Assembly (NCBI GenBank): GCA_949451655.1
Contig: CASTST010000010.1
Span: 1 to 33,192, forward strand
DNA length: 33,192 bases
Direction of reading: 5' to 3'
From: an uncultured Eubacteriales bacterium
GTDB taxonomy: Bacteria; Bacillota; Clostridia; Oscillospirales; CAG-272
Every line of letters starts with the position of its first letter. Positions within the stretch are counted from its first letter, which is position 1. The notes below the pieces were generated by a model. That model was not told the DNA's origin. It searched no databases and saw only the letters and a list, made by a program, of their open reading frames with translations. Positions 8,147 through 17,558 of this stretch are shown piece after piece. Both the position numbers and the translations under genes were made by a program.

Positions 8147-10003
8147 TCAAGGAGCAAGCAGACTTTCGAGTTCCTCTGCGATCTGCTCCGGCATAAAGCC
8201 GCACAGACGGTAAAGACTTTCCAAATCTCCGTGGGGCAAAAATCCCTCCACGCACCGGATATGTACAGCCGGCATTCCTTCCTGCTGTGCAAAATATGCA
8301 GCCACCGCTTCGCCCACGCCGCCGCGGCGCACACTCTCCTCCAGCACATATACCACAGCCGCGTCTCTGCACAAGGCTGCAATCTGCTCCAGATCCAGGG
8401 GCAGCACCCGCAGAAGCTTCACAATCCGTACCTTATATTGATCCGCCAGCTGCGCAGCAGCAAGAACGGCATGGCTGGTAAGCCGCCCATATGTAAGAAT
8501 CACTGCATCCGCCCTCCGCGATCCGTCCGTAGCTGCAATATCCGCGCCGGCAGGCAGAAACTGCGTTCTGTCATAGTCCGCCTCTTCTCCTTTCGGGTAC
8601 CGGAGCGCACATAATCCTTCTCCGCCAATACACCGATCCAGGCAGGTTTTCAATTCTTCATAGGTTTCCGGTGCATACAAGGTAACGCCGGGGATAGAGG
8701 AAAGAAGGGACACATCGTACACGCCCTGATGGGTGATCCCGTCTCCGGGGACAATTCCCGCCCGGTCAATGGCGATCACCGCGTGAATCCCCTGCATGGC
8801 GATATCCTCGCAAAGCTGATCAAACGCCCGCTGGAGAAAAGTGGAATATACGGCGTACACCGGCACACTACCGCCAATGGCAAGTCCGGCTGTAAAGGTA
8901 GCCGCCGCTTCCTCTGCAATTCCCATATCAAAAAAGCGATCCGGGAAAATATGCTTGAAATTTGTCAGCCCCGTTCCCTTATCCATGGCGGCAGTCACCG
9001 CCGCGATTTTGGGATCATCTAATGCCAGCGCACACATGTGACTGCCGAATACAGAAGAAAACGTCCGTTTAGGCGGCGTGCACACACCCTTGTGCAAGTC
9101 AAAGCCGCCGGCAAAATGATACTGCGCCGGATGCTCCTCCGCAGGAGCATATCCCTTTCCCTTCAAGGTAATCATATGAATCAGCGTACATCGGTCTTTC
9201 GTTTTTGCCTCCCGGAGCAAAAGTTCGATTTTCTGTTCATCGTTGCCGTCTACAGGTCCCAAATAATACAGTCCCATATTTTCAAACATATTGGTTTTCA
9301 TAATGAGACGCTTGAAAAACTCTTTTATGTGATACGCACCCATAATCAGCGCTTCTCCAATATAGGGAAGCTTGCGCAGTCCCGCCTGCAAGCGCCGTTT
9401 GAATGCAAAATACCGCCGTGAGGTACGCATACGGGAAAAATACCGGGATATACCGCCTACGTTTTTGGAAATGGACATTTCATTGTCGTTGAGCAGAATA
9501 ATCAGCCGCAGTCCCTCGTCCGCACAACAGTTGAGGGTTTCATATACCATCCCGTTTGTAAAGGATCCGTCTCCCACAACTGCCACCGCATACCGGTCCG
9601 ATCCTTCCATTGCCGCCGCCCGGGCGATTCCCAGAGCCGTTGGCAGCGCACTGCCGCTATGACCGGCTGTGAGCACATCATGCTCACTTTCCTCGCGGTT
9701 TGTGAAACCGGATATTCCTCCAAACTGGCGGATTGTATCAAATTCTTTATATCTGCCGGTAAGCAATTTGTGGGCATACGCCTGATGCCCTACATCAAAT
9801 ACAATTGCATCTCTCGGACTGTCAAACGCCCGGTGCAGGGCAATCGTTGCTTCTACCATGCCCAGATTGGATGCAAGATGCCCCTCCGTTTCCGACACAC
9901 AAGACAGAATTTTTTCCCGGATTTCCGACGCGAGAGCGTTTAGTTCCGCTCCCTTCATATCACGCAGATCTCCCGGACCGTGAATTTGTTCTAATCGTTT
10001 CAT
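8147..10003 (-). CDS. dxs: 1-deoxy-D-xylulose-5-phosphate synthase
   Basis: 618 aa; VGHQAYAHKLLTGR, HSGSALPTALGIARA, GDGSFTNGMVYETLNC, DRAGIVPGDGITHQGVYDVSLL. Confidence 0.97.
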   Translation of the reverse strand: MKRLEQIHGPGDLRDMKGAELNALASEIREKILSCVSETEGHLASNLGMVEATIALHRAFDSPRDAIVFDVGHQAYAHKLLTGRYKEFDTIRQFGGISGFTNREESEHDVLTAGHSGSALPTALGIARAAAMEGSDRYAVAVVGDGSFTNGMVYETLNCCADEGLRLIILLNDNEMSISKNVGGISRYFSRMRTSRRYFAFKRRLQAGLRKLPYIGEALIMGAYHIKEFFKRLIMKTNMFENMGLYYLGPVDGNDEQKIELLLREAKTKDRCTLIHMITLKGKGYAPAEEHPAQYHFAGGFDLHKGVCTPPKRTFSSVFGSHMCALALDDPKIAAVTAAMDKGTGLTNFKHIFPDRFFDMGIAEEAAATFTAGLAIGGSVPVYAVYSTFLQRAFDQLCEDIAMQGIHAVIAIDRAGIVPGDGITHQGVYDVSLLSSIPGVTLYAPETYEELKTCLDRCIGGEGLCALRYPKGEEADYDRTQFLPAGADIAATDGSRRADAVILTYGRLTSHAVLAAAQLADQYKVRIVKLLRVLPLDLEQIAALCRDAAVVYVLEESVRRGGVGEAVAAYFAQQEGMPAVHIRCVEGFLPHGDLESLYRLCGFMPEQIAEELESLLAP

Positions 10004-11292
10004 GCCTCTTCGGCTCCCGTTTCTTTTACCGCCGCAATCGCAAGCTGCATCGCCTTTGTGGAAGCAAGCCGGCGAATCCGCTCACGGGTCAGACCGCTGC
10101 GGTAATGCTCCGTACAGGTATGGGTCGCCCCCCCGGCACAGGAAACCGCAAAGCAAACAGTGCCCACCGGCTTTTCCGGTGTACCTCCGTCCGGACCGGC
10201 GATACCGGTGACAGACACGGCAACATCGCATCCGAGACTGCGCAAAGCGCCCTGCGCCATTTGTGCGGCACATTCCTCCGACACAGCGCCAAAGGTATCT
10301 AAAACCTTCTGCTCCACGCCCAGAACTCCTGCCTTTACTGTGTTGGAATAGGATACAATCCCCCCCTGTAAAACGGCAGACGCACCAGGCAATGCAGTGA
10401 TTCGCTGACATACTGTGCCGCCTGTGCAGGACTCCGCCGCACCAAAGGTAAGCCCCCTTTCTTCAAACAGGGTGAGCAGGGTTCTCTCTACCACTGCCGC
10501 AGCCCCTTCCGGGGTATCTGTGCAGGCATAAATATATTTTCCTGCCGGAGTCTTTCGAATTTCCCGCGCTGCATCTTCACACATTTTCCGGGCTTCCATC
10601 TCATTCTCCGCCCGGGCGCTAATTCGGATGCGCACGTCATCCTCTCCCGCATAGGGAGCAACGGTAGGATTCTCTCCTGCATCCATCATATCCCGGAGAA
10701 TCGCCTCCGCCGCACCTTCTCCGATGCCGGAAAGGTGCAGATTCAAGGAATAAATCGTATAGGGAGACAGTCTGGAAAGCCATGGCAGCACCGTTTCTTC
10801 ATACATCAGCTTCAGCTCATGAGGCGGTCCCGGCAAAAGCACTGCATATTTTCCGCCCTGCTCAATACCGATTCCGGGCGCGGTTCCCCAGCTATTGGTA
10901 AACACCGTGGCGCCTGTAGGTACCAAACACTGTTTCAGATTATTTTCTGTAAAGGAACGTCCCTTTGCATGAAAATAGTCTTCAATCGCTTTCCGGGTGG
11001 GTGCGTCCTCCTCCATAGGGAGAGAAAAATAGTTTGCCACCGTTTCTTTGGTAATATCATCACAGGTGGGACCAAGTCCGCCTGTGAGGATCACTAAATT
11101 ACTGCGGCTATACGCCTCCTCCAACGCCTGGGTGAGGCGGGCAGCATTATCGCCCACCACCGTCTGCCGGTATAGGGGGATTCCAAGCACCGCCAGCCGA
11201 CGGGCAAGATATGCAGTATTTGTATTGGTGATATCTCCCAGCAGGAGTTCGGTTCCCACGGAGATGATTTCAGCAGAAATATTGTTTTGCAT
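10000..11292 (-). CDS. cinA: CinA family competence/damage-inducible protein A / nicotinamide-nucleotide amidohydrolase
   Basis: ISVGTELLLGDITNTNTAYLARRL, TGGLGPTCDDITKE, C-terminal AAESCTGGTVCQRITALPGAS and VTGIAGPDGGTPEKPVGTV. ATGA overlap with dxs. Confidence 0.97.
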   Translation of the reverse strand: MQNNISAEIISVGTELLLGDITNTNTAYLARRLAVLGIPLYRQTVVGDNAARLTQALEEAYSRSNLVILTGGLGPTCDDITKETVANYFSLPMEEDAPTRKAIEDYFHAKGRSFTENNLKQCLVPTGATVFTNSWGTAPGIGIEQGGKYAVLLPGPPHELKLMYEETVLPWLSRLSPYTIYSLNLHLSGIGEGAAEAILRDMMDAGENPTVAPYAGEDDVRIRISARAENEMEARKMCEDAAREIRKTPAGKYIYACTDTPEGAAAVVERTLLTLFEERGLTFGAAESCTGGTVCQRITALPGASAVLQGGIVSYSNTVKAGVLGVEQKVLDTFGAVSEECAAQMAQGALRSLGCDVAVSVTGIAGPDGGTPEKPVGTVCFAVSCAGGATHTCTEHYRSGLTRERIRRLASTKAMQLAIAAVKETGAEEA

Positions 11293-11348
11293 TTTATATC
11301 AACACTTTCCTGTATACGGATATTTTTTGGATGCTTTCATTCATATAT

Positions 11349-11377
11349 ATTATACACACAATTCCCGATAGAATCAA
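11349..11377 (-). promoter_or_regulatory. Probable cinA-dxs promoter
   Basis: Minus strand TTGATT-N17-TATAAT. Confidence 0.65.
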
Positions 11378-11401
11378 TACCAAAAAACGTGCCATACCGC
11401 G

Positions 11402-11430
11402 TTGACAAGGGAGCACAGGCACAGTATAAT
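11402..11430 (+). promoter_or_regulatory. Perfect consensus sigma-A promoter for feoAB
   Basis: TTGACA-N17-TATAAT exactly. Confidence 0.85.
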
Positions 11431-11444
11431 GGAGGGGAGAACGT

Positions 11445-11717
11445 TTGATAAAAAAAGAAACCTCAAATTCAAAGAAAGACCTGATCAAAAACATGACATT
11501 ACTGGACTGCAAAGCAGGGGAAACCCTGTCCATTTCAAAAATCCGGCTGGAGGAAGCCCTGCAATACCGACTGCAGATACTGGGAATTGTCCCAGGCAGT
11601 CAGGTACATGTGCTGCATAAAAAGCGCAGCGGCACTATGGTAATCCGTTCCAGGGGGGCGCGGTACGCACTGGGCGCACAGGCTGCGGGAGGAATCACCG
11701 GGGTGAAGGCGCTATGA
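11445..11717 (+). CDS. feoA: FeoA family ferrous iron transport protein
   Basis: SH3-like FeoA sequence (YRLQILGIVPGSQVHVLHKKRSGTMVIRSRGARYALGAQAAGGI); start uncertain (TTG 11445 with upstream GGAGGGG, or ATG 11493). Confidence 0.88.
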   Translation: MIKKETSNSKKDLIKNMTLLDCKAGETLSISKIRLEEALQYRLQILGIVPGSQVHVLHKKRSGTMVIRSRGARYALGAQAAGGITGVKAL

Positions 11718-13519
11718 CAATTGCATTTGCAGGCAATCCGAACTGCGGAAAAACCACCTTATTCAACGCCTACACCGGCGCATCGCTGAAGGTGGCAAAC
11801 TGGCCCGGCGTTACGGTAGAGAAAAAGGAAGGTACATGTACATACAAAGGGGAGCGGCACACCCTGGTGGATCTGCCGGGGACATATTCCCTCTCCTCTT
11901 ATACTATGGAGGAAAAACTGACCCGGCAGTTTCTTCTGTCCGGCGGGGCAGATGTAATCATCGACGTTGCAGACGCATCCTGTCTGACCCGCAATCTGTA
12001 TCTGACCATACAGCTTATGGAGCTGGGCATTCCGGTAGTGCTTGCCCTGAATATGATGGATATTCTGAAAAAAAGAGGGGCGAAGCTGGATGTACACCGC
12101 TTGTCACAAAAACTGGGCATCCCGGTCGTTCCCCTATCCGCACGGCGGCGGGAAGGGTTGGATGTCCTGATGGACGCGGCGCTGGAAGCCGCAAAATCCA
12201 AAGCTGTCCCTGCCGCGGCACAATTTGAACAAATGGAAGCACAGGAGCGGTTTGCCTGGATTGAGGCGGCAGTAGCAGCTTGTCTTACCGACAATCGTCC
12301 CCGTGCCTTCACAGACCGGGTGGACAATGTACTCCTGCATCCCTTCTGGGGACTGCTGATCTTTTTTGCCATCATGGCAGTTGTGTTCCTGTTGACCTTT
12401 ACACTGGGAGACCTTGCAAAAATCCCACTGGAAGCTGCACTGGATCAGCTGTATTCCGCAGTGGGACAGGGACTGGACGCAATTCACACCGCCCCTTGGC
12501 TCACCTCCCTGATAACAGACGGAATTCTCGCCGGCGTAGGCGGAATCCTTACCTTTCTGCCAAATATTGTCCTGTTGTTTTTCGCGCTTGCATTTTTGGA
12601 GGACAGCGGATACATGGCGCGGGTTGCCTATATTATGGATGGAATTATGGGTTCCCTCGGCATGTCCGGCAGAGCGTTCATTCCCATGCTGCTGGGATTC
12701 GGCTGTACCGTTCCCGCAATCATGGCAAGCCGGGCGCTGGAATCCCGCCGCGACAGACTGCGGGTCATGCTGGTGACGCCTTTTATGTCCTGCAGCGCCC
12801 GCCTGCCTGTATATATTCTGATCGCCGGCGCATTCTTTGGAAACTATGCACCGGTTGCAGCATTTTCCATGTACGTCATCGGACTGCTCACTGCGATTCT
12901 CATTGCCCGATGCACCAAAAGCCTGCACAAAAAAGAAAAACAGCTTCCGCTGTTGATGGAACTGCCTGATTATAAAGCGCCCGCCCTGCGCACCGTCGTC
13001 CTGTACGTTTGGGAAAAGGTGCGGGATTACCTCACCCGTGCGGGCACCACAATCTTCCTTGCATCTATCGTGCTTTGGGTATTGCTTAATTTCGGCCCCG
13101 GCGGATTCGTCACCTCTATGGAAGACAGCTTTGCCGCATGGATCGGACGGGGTGCCGCCTTCCTGCTGACTCCTTGCGGACTTGGCATGTGGCAGATTGC
13201 AGTGGCGCTCATCGCAGGCATCGCCGCAAAGGAAGTCGTCGTATCCTCCCTTGCCGTTCTGTTCGGCATTGAAAATATTTCCTCTGCCGCCGGCACAACC
13301 GCCCTTCGGGCTTCTCTGGCAGCATACGGGTTTGGTGCCGCAAACGCATATGCCCTTATGGTATTCGTTCTGCTGTATATCCCCTGCGCTGCGGCGCTGG
13401 CAACCATCCGCAGCGAATCCAAAAGCTGGCTGTGGACGGCAGGCGCGGCAGTCATGCAGATCGGCGTTGCGTGGATCCTGTCCGCAGTTGCTTACCGGAT
13501 CGGCTGTTTGTTTATTTAA
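11714..13519 (+). CDS. feoB: Ferrous iron transporter B
   Basis: GNPNCGKTTLFNAYTGASLKVANWPGVTVEKKEG G-domain, DLPGTYSL, ALNMMD, C-terminal Feo permease segments; ATGA overlap with feoA. Confidence 0.97.
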   Translation: MTIAFAGNPNCGKTTLFNAYTGASLKVANWPGVTVEKKEGTCTYKGERHTLVDLPGTYSLSSYTMEEKLTRQFLLSGGADVIIDVADASCLTRNLYLTIQLMELGIPVVLALNMMDILKKRGAKLDVHRLSQKLGIPVVPLSARRREGLDVLMDAALEAAKSKAVPAAAQFEQMEAQERFAWIEAAVAACLTDNRPRAFTDRVDNVLLHPFWGLLIFFAIMAVVFLLTFTLGDLAKIPLEAALDQLYSAVGQGLDAIHTAPWLTSLITDGILAGVGGILTFLPNIVLLFFALAFLEDSGYMARVAYIMDGIMGSLGMSGRAFIPMLLGFGCTVPAIMASRALESRRDRLRVMLVTPFMSCSARLPVYILIAGAFFGNYAPVAAFSMYVIGLLTAILIARCTKSLHKKEKQLPLLMELPDYKAPALRTVVLYVWEKVRDYLTRAGTTIFLASIVLWVLLNFGPGGFVTSMEDSFAAWIGRGAAFLLTPCGLGMWQIAVALIAGIAAKEVVVSSLAVLFGIENISSAAGTTALRASLAAYGFGAANAYALMVFVLLYIPCAAALATIRSESKSWLWTAGAAVMQIGVAWILSAVAYRIGCLFI

Positions 13520-13534
13520 GAGGAGAACCGCTTT

Positions 13535-14014
13535 ATGTATACCTATCTGTATCCGAATTGCCCCTTCGGTCCGCTGCAGATCCTGTCCGACGGAGACAGG
13601 ATCTGTTCCGTAGGCTTTGCACCGGCAATTTCTCCTACCGAGAGTACACCGGACAAATTGTGCCTGGAATGTGCCCGGCAGCTGGAGGAATACTTTGCAG
13701 GAAAGAGAAAATCTTTTGACCTTCCTCTGAAATTGCACGGTACAGATTTTCAAAAGAAAATCTGGGAAACGCTTGCCCGCATTCCCTACGGGAGCACCGT
13801 CACCTACGGGGATCTTGCAGCACTCGCGGGACATCCACGGGCGGCAAGAGCCGTGGGAAACGCTATGCGGAAAAACCCCCTGTGGATTCTGATTCCCTGC
13901 CACCGGGTGGTGGGCACAGCAGATCTGGGCGGCTACGGCGGTCCGGACGGCGCACCGATCAAACGTCGGCTGCTTCTTTTAGAAGGAGCTATACAGACAG
14001 AAGATAATGCATAG
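13535..14014 (+). CDS. ogt: Methylated-DNA--[protein]-cysteine S-methyltransferase
   Basis: FQKKIWETLARIPYGSTVTYGDLA... PCHRVVG active-site motif. Confidence 0.95.
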   Translation: MYTYLYPNCPFGPLQILSDGDRICSVGFAPAISPTESTPDKLCLECARQLEEYFAGKRKSFDLPLKLHGTDFQKKIWETLARIPYGSTVTYGDLAALAGHPRAARAVGNAMRKNPLWILIPCHRVVGTADLGGYGGPDGAPIKRRLLLLEGAIQTEDNA

Positions 14015-14033
14015 AGAATTCACAGTTTGTCCG

Positions 14034-14062
14034 TTGCAAAGCAAAGCAGGGCATGATATACT
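14034..14062 (+). promoter_or_regulatory. Probable promoter for the SbcD-like gene
   Basis: TTGCAA-N17-TATACT. Confidence 0.55.
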
Positions 14063-14097
14063 AATGTATTATACAAAGCAGAAAGGGAGCGTCTCCC

Positions 14098-15213
14098 ATG
14101 AAAATACTCCATACCGGCGATATCCATTTGGACAGCCCCTTTGCAGGACTGTCCCCGGAGACCGCTAAAAAGCGCCGCGCTGAACTGCGCGCGGCGTTTT
14201 CCGATATTATAACATATGCGCGGACGCAGTCCGTCGATCTTCTCCTGATTGCAGGAGATTTATTTGATAAAAATTTCGTCACCCGGGACACGGTCGCCCT
14301 GCTCCGGAAAGAATTTTCTTCACTGGACTGTCCGGTAGTCATTGCACCGGGCAACCATGATCCGGCAGACGAAAAAAGCATCTGGAGAAAAAAAGACATT
14401 TTTCCGGAAAATGTTTTTATTTTTCAGTCCGCCGCCCTTTCCAGCTTTTTCTTTGAAAAGCTGAACTGCCGCGTCTACGGATACGCTTTTGAGCAGTCTT
14501 CCCTGCGGACATGCCCCCTGGAAGGGAAAGCAGTGGAAAATCCTGATGAGATCAACATTCTGTGCGCCCACGGAGACACTACCTCCCCCATCAGTACATA
14601 CGGTCCCCTGCCCGCAGGTGCTTTGGAGAGCTTCGGTGCAGACTACTGCGCGCTGGCACATATCCACAATCCGGATAATGCCACCGCAGCCCTTACCGTG
14701 CCCGGCGCATACTGCGGCTGCCCGGAAGGACGGGACTTCGGCGAAACCGGCGTAAAAGGCGCGGTGCTGGTCACCTTGGATAAAGAACATCTCCAGCTGG
14801 AACGGATTCGCTTCTGCCGCAGAATCTATGAGCAGCGCACGCTGAACGTAGACGGTGCAGCAGAGCAGGGAGACGTCTTGGCAGCGGTACGTATGCTGAT
14901 ACAAAATGAAGCATTCGGAGACGATGTGCTGCTGCGGATCACCCTCTCCGGCAGTATCGCGCCGGAATTTTCCATTGACACCTCTGCCTTAGCGGAAGCT
15001 GGAGAAGAACTGTTCCACCTGGAAGTTCGGGACGCTACCGTCCCTACTTGGAATGCAGACGTACTCAAGCAGGATTACGGCATGCGGGGAGAGCTTTACC
15101 GGGTACTGCTGCCAAAGCTGGAAAGCGCAGATTCCATGGAACGGGAAACCGGCAGCCGGGCGCTGCGGTACGCTATGGCAGCCCTCGCAGGCCAATCGCT
15201 CCCCCTTGAATGA
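14098..15213 (+). CDS. DNA repair exonuclease, SbcD/YhaO-like metallophosphoesterase
   Basis: ILHTGDIHLDSPFAGL, LLIAGDLFDKNFVT, APGNHDPADEKS, CAHGDTTS, YCALAHIHNP metallophosphatase motifs. Confidence 0.92.
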   Translation: MKILHTGDIHLDSPFAGLSPETAKKRRAELRAAFSDIITYARTQSVDLLLIAGDLFDKNFVTRDTVALLRKEFSSLDCPVVIAPGNHDPADEKSIWRKKDIFPENVFIFQSAALSSFFFEKLNCRVYGYAFEQSSLRTCPLEGKAVENPDEINILCAHGDTTSPISTYGPLPAGALESFGADYCALAHIHNPDNATAALTVPGAYCGCPEGRDFGETGVKGAVLVTLDKEHLQLERIRFCRRIYEQRTLNVDGAAEQGDVLAAVRMLIQNEAFGDDVLLRITLSGSIAPEFSIDTSALAEAGEELFHLEVRDATVPTWNADVLKQDYGMRGELYRVLLPKLESADSMERETGSRALRYAMAALAGQSLPLE

Positions 15214-15230
15214 AAGGCATATAGATTGAT

Positions 15231-17537
15231 ATGTACATAAAATCCATGCACATCACCTCCTTCGGTCCCCTGAAGGAGACAGATATAACCCTGACCCCCG
15301 GGCTGAATATTTTCGAGGGGCCCAACGAATCCGGCAAAAGTTCCGTTGCCATGTTTATCAAATTCATGCTGTACGGACTGTCCGGCAGAAGCACAGATGG
15401 GGAACTGGCAGAACGTACCAAATACGCCAACTGGGACACAGGCTGCGCCGCCGGCACAATGATCCTGTCCGGTACCCAGCAGGAATACCGGATCGAACGA
15501 GAACTGTACGTCCCTGTGGGGCAGCTGGATCGGGATACCCTGCGGGAGCGGGTGGTCGTGACGGACAACCTTACCGGCGAACGCCTTTTTCGGGACAAAG
15601 CGCCCGGGGAAGCCATTTTCGGCATGACCGAGCAGATGTTCTGCAACTCCGTCTTTGTGCGCCAGCTGGGGGATACCAGCATCGACGGCACCGGCATGAC
15701 GGAAGCCATTGAAAATATCCTGCTGTCCGGCGACGAGGGACTCGACTCCCGCAAGGCAATGCGTATACTGGATAACGAACGGAAAGCCCTGCTCTATAAA
15801 AATGGCGGCGGCGGAAAAATCTATGAATTGCAGCAGGAGCTACGCCGACTGGAAAGTCAGCGTGACGCGGCGACCGAACAGAATGGAGAAATTATCGCCC
15901 TGGAAAGTGCGGCGGCAGACAGCGAAGCGCGGATCGCCCAACGCAAGCAGATGGGTATGCAGTTTGCACAGCAGGCGGACGCCTACGACAAAATCCAGCG
16001 GAAAATCCGGCTGGACGAAGCCCTCGCCTGCCGCGATCAGGTTCGGCAGTTGGAGGAACAACTGTCCGCATTGGATTCCTATGGGGACATCCGCGAAAAG
16101 ATTCAAACAATGGAACGACTGTCTGACGGACTGTCCGTATGGGAAACCAAGCTGCGCACCATGCGCCGCTCCCAGGCGGATATTGACGACAGTCTCCCCC
16201 CGGAAATGACAGCGGAAGAGGAAGCCGAAACCCGCAGTCAAACGGAGCAGGCAGCATCTGCAATGCGGAGCAGGAAAAGTGCCTTTACCGTATCTCTGAT
16301 TCTGTTTATCCTCGCCGCAGCAGCCGGCTGTGCAAGCTTTTTCCTGCACAGCGTGGACGCATATCTTGCCATGGGCGCAGGCATATTTGCAGGAATTGCC
16401 GCAGTCTGCGGCATTGCAGCCTTTGCTCACAGCTTGTCTAAGCTGAAAAAATATCACACCATCCTCAGCGAATGGGGCGTTTCCGATATAGAGACACTGG
16501 AAGAAGTAATCAACGAAAAAATTCATCTGTCCCGCCAGCGGTCGGATCCCGCGTCGGAATACTGCGTATGGGAGCAGGAAATCGCGAAAGCTGAAGCTGG
16601 AAAGGCGGAAGATACCCAGTCTCTGCGCGCATGCGCCGTACTGTTCACTGAGGAAGTTCCCGATACGGACATCATGACGGAAAACGCTGTGACAGCAGCA
16701 AAAGATCTGCTGGCAGAACAAACAAAACTCACCGAAACCTATCACACTGCCTCCGGACGACTGTCCACCTTTGCGGATGTGCTGGATCCCGCCATGCAGA
16801 ACGAAATTACGTCTCAGGCAGCAGCGGCGCTGGCAACAGAAGCAGGACGGCAGGCGGCAGGATTTTCCAGAGAGGAAGCAGACAAGGCGCGCCGGAATGC
16901 GGGGTTGTACCGCAGCAATGTGGAAGCAGATCAGAAACAACAGCTGGAGCGGGAGAAAAAGCTGAGCGCCCTGCGGGCGGTATCTGTTTCTCCTGCGGAC
17001 CTTGCTGAAAAAATCGGCAATATAAATGAGGAACTGACCGCACTGCAAAAACGGTATAAAGGCATCACTGCCGCCATGGAAGCGTTGGAGGCAGCAGGAA
17101 ACAATCTTCGCGCGGGACTTCTCCCCCGGATCGTCAGCGAATCGGGACTGCTCCTGGGGATGTTCTCCGGCGGAAAATATCCCACCGTAGGCGTCACCAA
17201 AGATTTTTCCATGAATATCATCACGCAGGACAAAACCAGAGAACTGGACTATCTTTCCGCAGGCACCCGGGACGCCGCATATGTCAGTCTCCGGTATGCC
17301 TTACTGAATGTTCTGTTTCCCGATGATCCGCCGCCGGCGGTATTTGATGAAAGCTTCTCACGCATGGATGCGGACAGGCTTTCCAAAATTCTGACCATGC
17401 TGTCCGCAGCAGGGGAGAGGGGAAACCAGTCCCTGCTGTTCTCCTGCCGCGCACTGGAAGGTGAGATTGTACAGTCTCTGCTGCAAAGCGGGGACGGAAC
17501 GGATCAGGTGATCCATATGAGTGATAAGATACAATAA
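15231..17537 (+). CDS. SbcC/YhaN-like AAA ATPase with internal transmembrane segments
   Basis: Walker A GPNESGKSS, coiled-coil, central hydrophobic pair (AFTVSLILFILAAAAGCASFFL ... YLAMGAGIFAGIAAVCGIAAFA), C-terminal LSAGTRDAAYVSLRYAL signature and AVFDESFSRMD Walker B. Confidence 0.9.
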   Translation: MYIKSMHITSFGPLKETDITLTPGLNIFEGPNESGKSSVAMFIKFMLYGLSGRSTDGELAERTKYANWDTGCAAGTMILSGTQQEYRIERELYVPVGQLDRDTLRERVVVTDNLTGERLFRDKAPGEAIFGMTEQMFCNSVFVRQLGDTSIDGTGMTEAIENILLSGDEGLDSRKAMRILDNERKALLYKNGGGGKIYELQQELRRLESQRDAATEQNGEIIALESAAADSEARIAQRKQMGMQFAQQADAYDKIQRKIRLDEALACRDQVRQLEEQLSALDSYGDIREKIQTMERLSDGLSVWETKLRTMRRSQADIDDSLPPEMTAEEEAETRSQTEQAASAMRSRKSAFTVSLILFILAAAAGCASFFLHSVDAYLAMGAGIFAGIAAVCGIAAFAHSLSKLKKYHTILSEWGVSDIETLEEVINEKIHLSRQRSDPASEYCVWEQEIAKAEAGKAEDTQSLRACAVLFTEEVPDTDIMTENAVTAAKDLLAEQTKLTETYHTASGRLSTFADVLDPAMQNEITSQAAAALATEAGRQAAGFSREEADKARRNAGLYRSNVEADQKQQLEREKKLSALRAVSVSPADLAEKIGNINEELTALQKRYKGITAAMEALEAAGNNLRAGLLPRIVSESGLLLGMFSGGKYPTVGVTKDFSMNIITQDKTRELDYLSAGTRDAAYVSLRYALLNVLFPDDPPPAVFDESFSRMDADRLSKILTMLSAAGERGNQSLLFSCRALEGEIVQSLLQSGDGTDQVIHMSDKIQ

Positions 17538-17558
17538 ACCTGAAAGGAGGCTTCTCAA

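Noticed and set aside
11378-11444. Fur/DtxR-type iron box at the feoAB promoter
   Set aside because: Only a consensus promoter is visible; no convincing 19-bp palindrome recognised.
12134-13903. 589-aa minus-strand ORF antisense to feoB
   Set aside because: Opposite strand of a clear feoB; Cys/His/Gln-rich shadow composition, no RBS or family; an artefact of GC-biased codon use.
15840-17048. 402-aa minus-strand ORF antisense to the SbcC-like gene
   Set aside because: Shadow ORF; Cys-rich nonsense-like composition, no start context.
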